Positions 44,262-52,172 of a stretch of DNA of 64,000 bases are shown here, piece by piece. Source of the stretch: Novosphingopyxis sp965218915 (GTDB taxonomy: Bacteria > Pseudomonadota > Alphaproteobacteria > Sphingomonadales > Sphingomonadaceae). The translations under genes and the position numbers were made by a program. Numbering within the stretch: the first letter of the stretch is position 1; each line of letters starts with the position of its first letter. Below the pieces are notes generated by a model. It did not search any database and was not told where the DNA came from. It was given only the letters and a program-made list of their open reading frames with translations. The stretch spans positions 2,170,001 to 2,234,000 of the forward strand of contig NZ_OZ244708.1 of the NCBI RefSeq assembly GCF_965218915.1, in the 5' to 3' direction.

Positions 44262-44305
44262 AAGCAGATGGCAAATGGAAAACAAACTCATACCCGGAGC
44301 GTCCC

Positions 44306-44458
44306 ATGCGCCATCGCAAGTCCCAGCAGCTCGCAGCCGGAGCCATGGCAATCATGCTGCTTCTCTCGGTTATCCTGCTGAACGCGCTCGACCCGTCGTT
44401 GATGGCGGCCGCCGGCCCGACCCAGGCTGGTGGGCCGACCGTCAGCTATCTGGCCTAA
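44306..44458 (+). CDS. 50-residue single-span membrane peptide at the head of the psp operon
   Basis: The frame runs from the ATG at 44306 to TAA at 44456-44458, with CGGAG six bases before the start. The product begins with a basic segment (MRHRKSQQLAAG), then one hydrophobic helix (AMAIMLLLSVILLNAL), then a short outside tail ending GGPTVSYLA. I do not recognise it. It is the first frame after the sigma-54 promoter and precedes pspA by 50 bases, so if translated it would be the first protein induced by envelope stress. Basic residues before the helix predict N-in, C-out topology. Confidence 0.55.
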   Translation: MRHRKSQQLAAGAMAIMLLLSVILLNALDPSLMAAAGPTQAGGPTVSYLA

Positions 44459-44508
44459 GCGCCCCGACGCGCGCCCCCGCCCGCAACAGTAACAATGGAG
44501 TGTCCTTC

Positions 44509-45180
44509 ATGAGTATCTTCTCCCGCACCCGCGACATCGTCGCCGCCAACGTCACCGAAATCCTCGACCGGTCGGAGGATCCGGCCAAGATGATCCGCAT
44601 GATCATCCTCGAAATGGAAGAGACGCTGGTCGAGGTTCGCGCCTCTGCCGCGCGCACGATCGCCGATCAGAAGGAACTGCGCCGTCATATCGACAAGCTC
44701 GACACGCTGCAGCGGGACTGGACCGAGAAGGCGCAGCTCGCGCTATCGAAAGACCGCGAGGACCTGGCCAAGGCCGCGCTCGTCGAAAAACGCAAGGCCA
44801 GCGACATGGCCGAACAGCTACGCGCCGAGACCAATGTGCTGGAGGATGCGCTGAAGGCGTCCGAGCAGGACATCCAGAATCTGCAGAACAAGCTGCAGGA
44901 TGCCCGCGGTCGTCAGAACAACATCATGACCCGCTTGGAAAGCGCGGAGAATCAAGTTCGCCTGCGTTCCATGTATAATGGCGAAAAGGTCAAAGATGCC
45001 TTCTCACGCTTCGATATTCTCGAACGCCGCGTGGACGAAGCGCAGGGCCGCGCCGACGCACTCAGCCTGGGTGACAAACGCCCGCAGTCGCTGGGAGACG
45101 AGATCGCCGCGCTGGAAACCAGCGACCAGGTCGACGACGAACTGGCGGCAATGAAGCAAGCCATGAAGAAGGAGGGCTGA
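44509..45180 (+). CDS. pspA: Phage shock protein A
   Basis: A 223-residue PspA/IM30 protein: an amphipathic first helix (MSIFSRTRDIVAANVTEILD) followed by SEDPAKMIRMIILEMEETLVEVR and a long coiled coil to about residue 190 (AEQLRAETNVLEDAL, LQNKLQDARGRQNN). The MSIFSRTRDI start with GGAG upstream is preferred over frames that begin further up. PspA binds damaged inner membrane as an ESCRT-III-like polymer and, in resting cells, holds PspF inactive. Confidence 0.95.
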   Translation: MSIFSRTRDIVAANVTEILDRSEDPAKMIRMIILEMEETLVEVRASAARTIADQKELRRHIDKLDTLQRDWTEKAQLALSKDREDLAKAALVEKRKASDMAEQLRAETNVLEDALKASEQDIQNLQNKLQDARGRQNNIMTRLESAENQVRLRSMYNGEKVKDAFSRFDILERRVDEAQGRADALSLGDKRPQSLGDEIAALETSDQVDDELAAMKQAMKKEG

Positions 45181-45184
45181 GCCG

Positions 45185-45481
45185 ATGGAAGACGTTGCAG
45201 GAATTATGACCGGCTTTTTCGCAATTGCCGTGCTGTTTCTCGGGCTCCCGTGGCTAATCTTTCATTATGTCACGAAATGGAAAACCTCGGCCACGCTGAC
45301 CAATGACGATGAGAAACTGCTCGGCGACATGTACGACATGGCCCGCCGCTTCGAGGAGCGCATCGAAACGATCGAACGCATCATCGCCGCCGACAATCCC
45401 GACTGGCGCCCCACCCGCCTCGAGCAGGACGAGCAGCGCCTGACCCTGGAAAATATTCGCTCGCTGGAAAGGAACCGCTGA
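45185..45481 (+). CDS. pspB: Phage shock protein B
   Basis: The 98-residue protein has one N-terminal helix (IMTGFFAIAVLFLGLPWLIFHYVTKW) then LTNDDEKLLGDMYDMARRFEERIETIERIIAADNPDW, the PspB pattern. In E. coli it works with PspC to pull PspA from PspF under stress. It follows pspA by four bases. The C-terminal ~20 residues beyond the family consensus are extra. Confidence 0.92.
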   Translation: MEDVAGIMTGFFAIAVLFLGLPWLIFHYVTKWKTSATLTNDDEKLLGDMYDMARRFEERIETIERIIAADNPDWRPTRLEQDEQRLTLENIRSLERNR

Positions 45482-45482
45482 C

Positions 45483-45863
45483 ATGGCCGGCACGCACACC
45501 AAATTCTATCTCGACAAGCAGAATGCCAAATGGAAAGGCGTCTGCGCGGGAATTACGGACTATACCGGCGTCGATGTGGTCTGGGTCCGCATTGCCGCGA
45601 TAATCCTGACGCTCGCCGGCGGCTTCCCTTGGACACTGATCGCCTATATCGCCGCCGCCTGGGCCGCACCAAAAAAGCCGATCGATCTTTATGTCGATCA
45701 AAACGACAAAAAATTCTGGCAGGGCGTGCGCCAGTCGCCGACCCGCACCGCCCGCGAGGTTCGCTCGCGCTTCCGCGACGTCGACCGCCGCCTGGCCGAC
45801 ATGGAAGTCTATTACACGAGCAAGAACACGCGCCTCGCCGATGAAATCGAGAGCCTGCGCTGA
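45483..45863 (+). CDS. pspC: Phage shock protein C
   Basis: The 126-residue protein has the PspC domain KFYLDKQNAKWKGVCAGITDYTGVDVVWVRIAAIILTLAGGFPWTLIAYIAAAWAAPKK, a cytoplasmic part and two membrane spans, then a cytoplasmic coiled coil. The coiled coil ends RRLADMEVYYTSKNTRLADEIESLR, a motif shared with the two unknown proteins downstream. It follows pspB by one base. Confidence 0.93.
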   Translation: MAGTHTKFYLDKQNAKWKGVCAGITDYTGVDVVWVRIAAIILTLAGGFPWTLIAYIAAAWAAPKKPIDLYVDQNDKKFWQGVRQSPTRTAREVRSRFRDVDRRLADMEVYYTSKNTRLADEIESLR

Positions 45864-45905
45864 TTGCCGAAAATCCTAATCTGAAAAGTCACGGGAGCTA
45901 CGAGA

Positions 45906-46223
45906 ATGGAACTATTTAATAGCGCAGGTTATGTCACGATCGCCATAATCGCCATAATCGCCTCGATGGGCAGCTGGGTCTTCACCACTTGGCTCAAGGT
46001 AAAGAACGGCTATCCGCTTGAAAACGGCTGGGGTAAGGCTCTCTACCCGCGCAAAAACGAAGAAGTCGTCGAGCGGGTCAAGCTGATCAGCCAGGAAAAT
46101 GCCCAGCTCAAGGCCGAACTCGGCGCGGTCAAGGACAGGCTCGCCAATGTCGAGCGCATCGTCACCGACGACAGCCACCGCCTGAGTCACGAAATCGAAA
46201 GCCTGCGCGGGCCGGCCAACTGA
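45906..46223 (+). CDS. Membrane-anchored coiled-coil protein of the psp operon, 105 aa
   Basis: I do not recognise this family by name. One N-terminal helix (TIAIIAIIASMGSWVFTTWL) is followed by a short basic stretch and a coiled coil, VERVKLISQENAQLKAELGAVKDRLANVERIVTDDSHRLSHEIESLRG. The layout is that of PspB. The ending, V(K/R)DRLANVERIVTD..(R)LSHEIESLR, is very close to the C-terminal end of PspC. The gene lies 42 bases after pspC, in the same direction, with GGGAG upstream. Likely an extra member of the Psp response in this group. Confidence 0.75.
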   Translation: MELFNSAGYVTIAIIAIIASMGSWVFTTWLKVKNGYPLENGWGKALYPRKNEEVVERVKLISQENAQLKAELGAVKDRLANVERIVTDDSHRLSHEIESLRGPAN

Positions 46224-46254
46224 CCGACACGCATCAGAAAAGGAAACCGACCCG

Positions 46255-46521
46255 ATGTTCAACAATCCTTTCTCCATGGTCGTCGCGATCGTCCTGATCT
46301 GCGCCATCGCCGGCGTTCTGCGGGCGCGCTTCAAAGCCCAGCACGGCATTTACGAAGACGAAAAAGGCAAGGATATCCGGTTTCACGACCCGGAAGCCGA
46401 TCGCCTGCGTAGTGAAGTCAAGCAGCTCAAGGATCGCATCGCCGTCCTGGAGCGCGTCATCACCGATGAACGCGGCCCCCGCGAACTGGACCGCGAGATC
46501 GAAAAACTGCGCGACCGCTGA
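46255..46521 (+). CDS. Membrane-anchored coiled-coil protein of the psp operon, 88 aa
   Basis: No family name known to me. Helix SMVVAIVLICAIAGVLRARF at the N-terminus is followed by RLRSEVKQLKDRIAVLERVITDERGPRELDREIEKLRD, the same coiled-coil/ERVITD/EIEKLR ending as the preceding gene. AGGAAA lies before the start. It is 31 bases downstream of the 105-residue gene and probably co-transcribed. Confidence 0.75.
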   Translation: MFNNPFSMVVAIVLICAIAGVLRARFKAQHGIYEDEKGKDIRFHDPEADRLRSEVKQLKDRIAVLERVITDERGPRELDREIEKLRDR

Positions 46522-46547
46522 GCGCGCGAGACCGACAGGAGACCGTC

Positions 46548-46787
46548 ATGCCGACCGATCCGACCACTGTCCTGATGATCGCGGGTTTCGCCTTTGCCGC
46601 CCTGCTTACCGTCGCGCTGATCGGCTTACGCGGCTGGCGCGACTGGCTTCAGCTCAAGCATGCCGAGATCGGCGCCGGCGCCCTGCACGACCGACCCTTG
46701 CCCAGCGGCAGCGCGCGGATCGAAGTCGCGGATTTGAAAGAGCGCGTCCGCAAGCTGGAAGCGATCGCCAGCGGCATTGAGCTCTGA
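46548..46787 (+). CDS. Membrane-anchored small protein of the psp operon, 79 aa
   Basis: No family name known to me. The helix VLMIAGFAFAALLTVALIGLRGW is followed by a linker and a short coiled coil, ARIEVADLKERVRKLEAIASGIEL, which resembles the LKERVRKLE part of its two upstream neighbours but lacks the EIEKLR end. AGGAG precedes the start at a good distance. It closes the run of six or seven same-strand genes that begins at the sigma-54 promoter. Confidence 0.7.
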   Translation: MPTDPTTVLMIAGFAFAALLTVALIGLRGWRDWLQLKHAEIGAGALHDRPLPSGSARIEVADLKERVRKLEAIASGIEL

Positions 46788-46890
46788 GGGTTTAATCCCG
46801 AACTTCAATTTCAGCATCTATCCGTTTCGAACAAGGGCCGTTTCGAACAAGAGATTTCATTCCGGCATGATTTCCGTCGAATATTTGTTC

Positions 46891-46966
46891 GTCATGCCAA
46901 CGGAAGCTGGCATCTCGGGCGTCATGGCCATCAGGCCCGAGACCCCAGCTTTCGCTGGGGTGACGA
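46891..46966. repeat. Intergenic palindromic repeat (CCAGCGAAAGCTGG type)
   Basis: CGTCATGCCAACGGAAGCTGGCAT and CCCCAGCTTTCGCTGGGGTGACG are inverted arms around CTCGGGC...GCCCGAG. It sits in the 396-base gap 46788-47183, which also holds the repeat at 47009; no gene is seen there. Confidence 0.8.
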
Positions 46967-47008
46967 AGAACAAGTCTGTTTGGCCTGATGGGACAGCCTC
47001 CCCAATCT

Positions 47009-47104
47009 CCGTTCGGGCTGAGTCCGTCGAAACCCTGTCCTCCTCCTTTCGCGGGGTCTGCCATAAAAGACAGTGCAGTCCTTCGACAAGCTCAGGACGA
47101 ACGG
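47009..47104. repeat. Interspersed two-armed repeat (TTCGACAAGCTCAGGACGAACGG type)
   Basis: CCGTTCGGGCTGAGTCCGTCGAAACC at the left and CCTTCGACAAGCTCAGGACGAACGG at the right are imperfect inverted arms. The right arm also appears inside the RNase P RNA gene at 48521-48539. Confidence 0.8.
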
Positions 47105-47183
47105 ATTTGAAATTTTCTTCTAGGACATATGCAGGGTATTGCGGCGCTTTCATATCCCCCTGCCCAGCTGCTAAGCGCCGATC

Positions 47184-47594
47184 ATGACCGACCGCAGCCT
47201 TTCCGACATCGCCGAGGAATATGAATTCCTCGACCCCGACGACCGCTACCGCCTTCTCATCGAGCTCGGCCGCGCGCTCGAACCGATGCCCGATGCGCTG
47301 AAGACGGACGCAACGCTGGTGCGCGGCTGTTCGGCGGCGGTGTGGGTCTATCCGACCAGGCGCGACGACGGCCACCTGCATTTCCTGGCCGACAGCAACG
47401 CCGCGATCACCAAGGGTATCATCGCGCTTGTGCTGAAGACGGTGCAGGACGGCAGGCCGAAAGATGTTGCTGGAGCCGATATCGAGGACGCGCTGGTGCC
47501 GTTCGACCTCAAAAATCAGCTCAGCAGCAACCGCACGCAAGGCATCCCCAACATGATCGCCCTCATCAAGGAAACCGCAATGCGCTACGTTTGA
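47184..47594 (+). CDS. sufE: SufE family sulfur-transfer protein
   Basis: A 136-residue SufE fold: IAEEYEFLDPDDRYRLLIELG, the sulfur-accepting Cys49 in VRGCSAAVWV, and DALVPFDLKNQLSSNRTQGIPNMI. SufE takes persulfide from SufS and passes it to the SufBCD scaffold for Fe-S cluster assembly. The suf operon itself is not in the window, so the gene stands alone. Confidence 0.93.
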   Translation: MTDRSLSDIAEEYEFLDPDDRYRLLIELGRALEPMPDALKTDATLVRGCSAAVWVYPTRRDDGHLHFLADSNAAITKGIIALVLKTVQDGRPKDVAGADIEDALVPFDLKNQLSSNRTQGIPNMIALIKETAMRYV

Positions 47595-47619
47595 GGGGGT
47601 GAGCCAATCAATCCAACCG

Positions 47620-48156
47620 TCATCCCGGCTGCCACTGCTTTCGTTCTTCGGCAGCTTTGAGCACTTCGAAAGCCGCCTGCCCCGCCTGAAACTCTTTGGC
47701 AGCCGCAATGTCGCCGGGCTTCATATCGGGATGAGTGCGCTTGGCGAGTTCCCGCCACGCCTTCTTCGCGACATCGAAATCCGCATCCGCCTCGAGGCCG
47801 AGCACATCAAGCGCGTGCATCTCGTCGCGGCTACGGCTGCCGTCGCCAGGACCGGCCCAAGCGTAATGCGCCGATTCCCGATAGCCGCCGGCATCACGCT
47901 TTTCGTCACGCGCGCGCCGCTCCGCCTCTTCCTCGCTGAGCCCGGCGAAATAATCCCAATTGCGATTATACTCTCCTGCATGGACGGGGCAGAAATACCA
48001 GCGCTCCGGACTGTTGGGCGATTTTGGCGCGGGGCAATCGCCCTTCTCCTCACAGCCTACCCGGTCGCACAGACGCACCGCCTCGGCCTCGCGGCCTTCA
48101 TTATAACCCCGCCAGCGGGGGAAACCCCAGTCGTTCGAACGTCTTGCTTTTGCCAT
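47620..48156 (-). CDS. J-domain (DnaJ-like) co-chaperone
   Basis: The 178-residue protein has the J domain at its C-terminus: LDVLGLEADADFDVAKKAWRELAKRTHPDMKPGD, with the HPD tripeptide needed to stimulate DnaK. The first half has paired cysteines (RLCDRVGCEEKGDCPAP and YFCPVHAGEYN), likely a metal-binding part, and NRNWDYFAGLSEEEAERR. This N-terminal Cys region with a C-terminal J domain is a form common in Alphaproteobacteria. The start at 48156 (MAKARRSNDWG) is just before the rnpB 3' end on the same strand. Confidence 0.88.
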   Translation of the reverse strand: MAKARRSNDWGFPRWRGYNEGREAEAVRLCDRVGCEEKGDCPAPKSPNSPERWYFCPVHAGEYNRNWDYFAGLSEEEAERRARDEKRDAGGYRESAHYAWAGPGDGSRSRDEMHALDVLGLEADADFDVAKKAWRELAKRTHPDMKPGDIAAAKEFQAGQAAFEVLKAAEERKQWQPG

Positions 48157-48238
48157 CTCGTTCCAAGTTAGGCGCGCGCGCTGTGAAATTCCATGCGCGA
48201 TCTCGGTCGCGAACCGTAAAGCGCACCGATCGAATAAT

Positions 48239-48643
48239 GTCAGGGGGCCTGTAAGCCGGGTTTTGTCCGCCGCTCTCGCGAGCGGCTGGGCAATCATTCC
48301 TCTAGGCGGCGGATTGCTCCGCCGCTCGAGCGACCAACCCGGGCGGCCTTCCGGAAAAAGCGGGCTTTGAGGCCCTGTGCCACCCCTATTCGGTCTTGCT
48401 CCCGGTGGGGTTTGCCGTGCCGCGGCCGTTGCCGGCGCGCGCGGTGCGCTCTTGCCGCACCCTTTCACTGTCACGGCCCCGAAGGGTGCGCGACCTGCTT
48501 TCTGTTGCACTGTCCCTTGATCCTTCGACAAGCTCAGGACCCGCCGGACGTTATCCGGCACCGTTATCCGTGGAGCCCGGACTTTCCTCGCGCCGAACCA
48601 TCCCGAAGGACGATGCGGCCCGCGATTGCCCGGCCCCCTGACG
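48239..48643 (-). ncRNA. rnpB: RNase P RNA (class A)
   Basis: Read on the minus strand, the conserved cores appear in order: GAGGAAAGTCCGGGCTCCAC (48570-48589), CAGTGCAACAGAAAGCAG (48495-48512) and the 3' end with GACAAAACCCGGCTTAC (near 48250-48267). These are the universal P4 and P15-region strands of the ribozyme that matures tRNA 5' ends. Exact ends are approximate. The variable arm between the first two cores contains the interspersed repeat TCCTTCGACAAGCTCAGGA (48521-48539), which itself can form a hairpin. Confidence 0.93.
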
Positions 48644-48645
48644 CG

Positions 48646-49347
48646 TTACCCGATAACCTCTTCGGGCCCGCGTTCCAAGAGCAAAGCCAGCAGCATCGCG
48701 CGCAGCTGCCCGTCTGGCATACCGGTAATACGCTCCGGACGGAAGCGCCGCTCGAACGCGCGGATCGCGGCGGGAGCGTCGGTCACATCATAACCGTAGC
48801 GATTGAGGGCAAGAAAAAAACTCGCGTCGGTCCAGCTCGGATCGATATGCGCCCGTTCAGGCCGCGGCATGGCTAGCCCCAGCTTCGCCAGTCGCTCCCA
48901 GTCGAACAATTCGCCCGGATCCTCCTTGCGCGCGGGTGCGATATCGCTGTGACCGACCACATGGCAGGCATCGATATGGTAGAGCTGGACAAGCTCCGAA
49001 ACAAGCGGAACCAGCGCTTCCATCTGCGCTTCGGGAAATGGACGATAGCCCCATTCATGACCGGGATTGACCAGCTCAATGCCGATACTCGCGCTGTTGA
49101 CGTCGGTGATCTGGCACCAATAGCTCTTGCCGGCGTGCCAGGCGCGGTCTTCCTCGCGTACCATCTGGATGATCTCGCCCGCTTCGGTAATGCAATAATG
49201 CGCCGAGACGCCGCCGTCCGCGCTTGTCATCCGCTCGATCGCGAGGTCCGCATCCTTCATCCCGGTATAGTGCAGCACCAACATGCTGATCGGCAACGCG
49301 CGTTCATTGAAATTGGGCGATGGCTTCCAAAGCATGGCCATCGCCAT
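48646..49347 (-). CDS. N-acetylmuramoyl-L-alanine amidase (amidase_2, AmiD-like)
   Basis: A 233-residue amidase_2 domain protein: LVLHYTGMKDADLAIERM with a zinc His, VSAHYCITEAGEIIQMV, HAGKSYWCQITDVNSASIGIEL with the Glu, and HVVGHSDIAPARKEDPG with the second His and Asp. The C-terminal MPDGQLRAMLLALL tail resembles the PG-binding part of AmpD-type enzymes. No signal peptide is seen, which agrees with a cytoplasmic murein-recycling (AmpD-like) role rather than export. Several ATGs lie within the first few codons. Confidence 0.88.
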   Translation of the reverse strand: MAMAMLWKPSPNFNERALPISMLVLHYTGMKDADLAIERMTSADGGVSAHYCITEAGEIIQMVREEDRAWHAGKSYWCQITDVNSASIGIELVNPGHEWGYRPFPEAQMEALVPLVSELVQLYHIDACHVVGHSDIAPARKEDPGELFDWERLAKLGLAMPRPERAHIDPSWTDASFFLALNRYGYDVTDAPAAIRAFERRFRPERITGMPDGQLRAMLLALLLERGPEEVIG

Positions 49348-49392
49348 ATAACGCTTCGGCGAATTTGCCTAGCAACGCCAGCCAGTCAGGGT

Positions 49393-50241
49393 TCAGGCGG
49401 CCGAACGCTCCGATCGCATGGTGGCGCATTCATAGAGACCGCGATAGTCGCGGCTGGCGCGAAAACGGTCGGTTTGACCGATCACCGTTTCAGCCGCGCC
49501 GAGCATCAGCAGGCCGTCGCCGCGCATGCTGCGCGCCAGCTGGTCGAACACCGCCGGACGGTGCTCCTGCTGTAAATACATGATCATGTTGCGGCACAGG
49601 ACGATGTCGAAATCGCTCGCCATGCGCAGCGGCTCCAGCAGGTTCTGCTGACGGAATATCACCATCGACCGCAAATTGTCCCTGGCCACCCAGTCATCGC
49701 CGTCGCGGGCGAAATAGCGCAGCATGAGAGCGATCGGCATGCCGCGTTGAATCTCGAATTGCGAATAGCGGCCTTCGCGGGCGCGCTCGACCACGCTGTG
49801 GGAAATGTCGCTGCCGACGATTTCGATCGTCCAGCCCTGCCAGTTGGCGCGGTCGTCCGACAGGGTCATGGCGAGCGAATAGGCTTCCTGCCCGGTCGAG
49901 CAGGCCGCCGACCAGATGCGCAGGCGGCGCGTGGCCGACCGCGCCTCGCGCAAAGCCGTCAGTGCCGGACCGGTGAGCAGGGCAAAGGACGCCTGATCGC
50001 GAAAGAAGCTGGTTTCGTTGTTGAGCATCGCTTCGATCGTCTGGCGCTCGAGCACACGGTTCGATCCGGCCGAGAGCGCCCAGACGAGCGCCGGAAGATC
50101 GGCTAGGGCGTGCGCGCGCATGACCGGCTTCAGCACGGTTTCCACCCGCCAGTACCGGGTCGGTGACAATTCCTGGCCGCTGTGACGCTCGAGCAGGTCG
50201 GCGAGATAGCGGAAGGTGCGTTCTGGCGGAGCGTCGTTCAT
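49393..50241 (-). CDS. cheR: Chemotaxis protein methyltransferase CheR
   Basis: The 282-residue protein has the CheR N-terminal helices (FRYLADLLERHSGQELSPTRYWRVETVLKP), NNETSFFRD, and the SAM-binding core IWSAACSTGQEAYSLAM and VLCRNMIMYL. It methylates glutamates of chemoreceptors. Its ATG overlaps the cheB stop (ATGA). It is the last gene of the che cluster; no chemoreceptor gene is present in the window. Confidence 0.94.
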   Translation of the reverse strand: MNDAPPERTFRYLADLLERHSGQELSPTRYWRVETVLKPVMRAHALADLPALVWALSAGSNRVLERQTIEAMLNNETSFFRDQASFALLTGPALTALREARSATRRLRIWSAACSTGQEAYSLAMTLSDDRANWQGWTIEIVGSDISHSVVERAREGRYSQFEIQRGMPIALMLRYFARDGDDWVARDNLRSMVIFRQQNLLEPLRMASDFDIVLCRNMIMYLQQEHRPAVFDQLARSMRGDGLLMLGAAETVIGQTDRFRASRDYRGLYECATMRSERSAA

Positions 50242-51308
50242 ACCGCCAAGCTCCTCTCGCGCAGATAAGGTCCCATGTCGCCGGGCCGCATGATGGCGTC
50301 CGCCAAGCCCGCCTTGGCGATCCCGCCAGGCATGCCCCACACCACCGAGCTGTCGTGGTCCTGGACGATCATCGTGCCGCCAAAAGCGCGCATGTCGCGC
50401 GCTCCGGCGAGCCCATCGACGCCCATGCCGCTCAGCACCACGCCGACGGCGGCACGCCCGAACGCCTGAGCGACCGCGCTGATCATCGGGTCCACCGCAG
50501 GGACATAACGCGCGGCGAACTCGCCTTCGATTCGGGTGACGCGTGTGCCGCTCCCGCTACGCGTGCAGCCGATATGGCCTTCGCCGCGCGCGATATAGAT
50601 ATGGTTTTGCTGCATGAACATTCCTGGCTGGCCAATTTCAACCGTACGCGTGACGCGCCCGGCGAGCTGCCCGGCGAAATAGGGGATGAAATTGGATGGC
50701 AAATGCTGGGTGATGAGAATCGGGCAATCGATTTCACCGGGCAGCGCGGCCAGAAATTGCTGGATCGCCAAGATGCCGCCGGTCGATGCGCCGATGGCGA
50801 TGCAGGCGGGGCGCATGGCCTGCCCGCCATGCACTGGCGGCGCGGGGCGCGGCGTGGCCGATTCGGGCCGTTTGGCGCGCTGGTTGGCGATCACGCCGAT
50901 TTTCTCCACCAGCGATTCGGCGAAATTGCTGCTGTGACCTGCCCCGCCCGGTTTGACCAAGGTGTCGCAAGCGCCCAGCGAAAGCGCTTCAAAATTGCGC
51001 GGGCCATTCTGGGCAACCAGCGAGGAAATGACGATCACCGCCGCGCCATCCGCGCGATCGATAATCTCGGGCAGCGCATCCAGACCGCTGCGGCCCGGCA
51101 TTTCGATATCGAGCAACACGATGTCGATCGTCTGCCGGTCCAGGAAGCGCAGCGCTTCGTCGACCGACGCGCAGGTGCCCGCTACCTCGAAATTGGGCTG
51201 GCGCTCGAGGATGCGTTGAAACACAGAGCGCACCACCAGGCTGTCGTCGACCACCAGTAGCCGTACCGCGGACGCCGATGCCGCGGGTAAGAAAGCCGCG
51301 CTGGCCAT
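50238..51308 (-). CDS. cheB: Chemotaxis response regulator methylesterase CheB
   Basis: The 356-residue protein has a REC domain with DDS (Asp21/22) and phospho-acceptor Asp67 in VLLDIEMPG, then an Ala/Pro linker and the methylesterase: ACIAIGASTGG with catalytic Ser, THL-type ITQHLPSNF, and VLSGMGVDGLAG with the Asp. It removes methyl groups set by CheR and deamidates receptor glutamines. It is coupled to cheR by overlap. Confidence 0.94.
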   Translation of the reverse strand: MASAAFLPAASASAVRLLVVDDSLVVRSVFQRILERQPNFEVAGTCASVDEALRFLDRQTIDIVLLDIEMPGRSGLDALPEIIDRADGAAVIVISSLVAQNGPRNFEALSLGACDTLVKPGGAGHSSNFAESLVEKIGVIANQRAKRPESATPRPAPPVHGGQAMRPACIAIGASTGGILAIQQFLAALPGEIDCPILITQHLPSNFIPYFAGQLAGRVTRTVEIGQPGMFMQQNHIYIARGEGHIGCTRSGSGTRVTRIEGEFAARYVPAVDPMISAVAQAFGRAAVGVVLSGMGVDGLAGARDMRAFGGTMIVQDHDSSVVWGMPGGIAKAGLADAIMRPGDMGPYLRERSLAV

Positions 51309-51313
51309 CGGCG

Positions 51314-51673
51314 TCAGGCGACTCCGACCATCTGCAGCTTGCTATGCAGCATCTCGCGGTCGAACGGCTTCATAACGAATTCGTCCGCGCCTGCGGCGAT
51401 GGCCGCCTCGATCTGCGGAATGCCGTTTTCGGTGGTGCAGAAAATGACCTTGGCTTTCTTCCCCTCTGACCTCAGCGCGCGCAGGAAATCCATGCCGCCC
51501 ATGACCGGCATGTTCCAGTCTAGCAGGACCACATCCGGCTCGGTAGCGCGGCACTGCTCGATCGCGTCGGAACCGTCGACCGCTTCCGCGACCTGAAAGT
51601 CCAGCGATTCGAGAATGTGGCGGGCGACCTTGCGGATCACTTTGCTGTCATCGACGACGAGGCAGGATTTCAT
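51314..51673 (-). CDS. cheY: CheY-like single-domain response regulator
   Basis: The 119-residue REC domain has the acid pocket Asp8/Asp9, phospho-acceptor Asp52 in VVLLDWNMPVMGG, the Thr switch in FCTTENG and Lys in VMKPF. It is the likely flagellar motor signal of this cluster. The gap to cheB is five bases. Confidence 0.92.
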   Translation of the reverse strand: MKSCLVVDDSKVIRKVARHILESLDFQVAEAVDGSDAIEQCRATEPDVVLLDWNMPVMGGMDFLRALRSEGKKAKVIFCTTENGIPQIEAAIAAGADEFVMKPFDREMLHSKLQMVGVA

Positions 51674-51737
51674 GACGCGAACACTCCAACGAAACGGATG
51701 CCCTGGCCTAACCCGAAGGAGTTAGCGTGGCGTTAAA

Positions 51738-52172
51738 TCATGCAGCGAGCCGGCCCGGCGCATTGATGAAATGTTCGAGCGAGACGATCAGCAGTGCGCG
51801 TTCGTCCATGGTGGCGACACCGGTCGCGACGTCGCTCCAGCCTAGGGCGATGCCTCCTGCATCCATGATCCGATCCGGTTCGATGGTCAGAACGTCTTCC
51901 ACCCGCTCGGCCACGAAACCGTAGATATGCCCGCCGATCGCGGTGACGATGGCGATCGCGCCAGGTTGAATATCGGTGCGCTCACCGCTCACCGTCCAGG
52001 CTCCATCGATCATGGTGACGACACGGCTGCGCAAGGCGAACAGACCTGCGATCCGCTTGGCCGCTGCCGGAACCGGCACGATCTCTCCCACCGAAACCAC
52101 CGATTCGACTTCGCGCGTGGGGATGGCGACGTCGGTGCCCGCAATGCGCGCCACGAGATAAAGATTGTTCAT
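51738..52172 (-). CDS. cheW: Chemotaxis coupling protein CheW
   Basis: The 144-residue protein has the CheW fold: YLVARIAGTDVAIPTREVESVV, ALRSRVVTMIDG, and GFVAERVEDVLTIEPDRI. It links chemoreceptors to CheA. Its start overlaps the cheA stop by a few bases (52169-52172). Confidence 0.9.
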   Translation of the reverse strand: MNNLYLVARIAGTDVAIPTREVESVVSVGEIVPVPAAAKRIAGLFALRSRVVTMIDGAWTVSGERTDIQPGAIAIVTAIGGHIYGFVAERVEDVLTIEPDRIMDAGGIALGWSDVATGVATMDERALLIVSLEHFINAPGRLAA

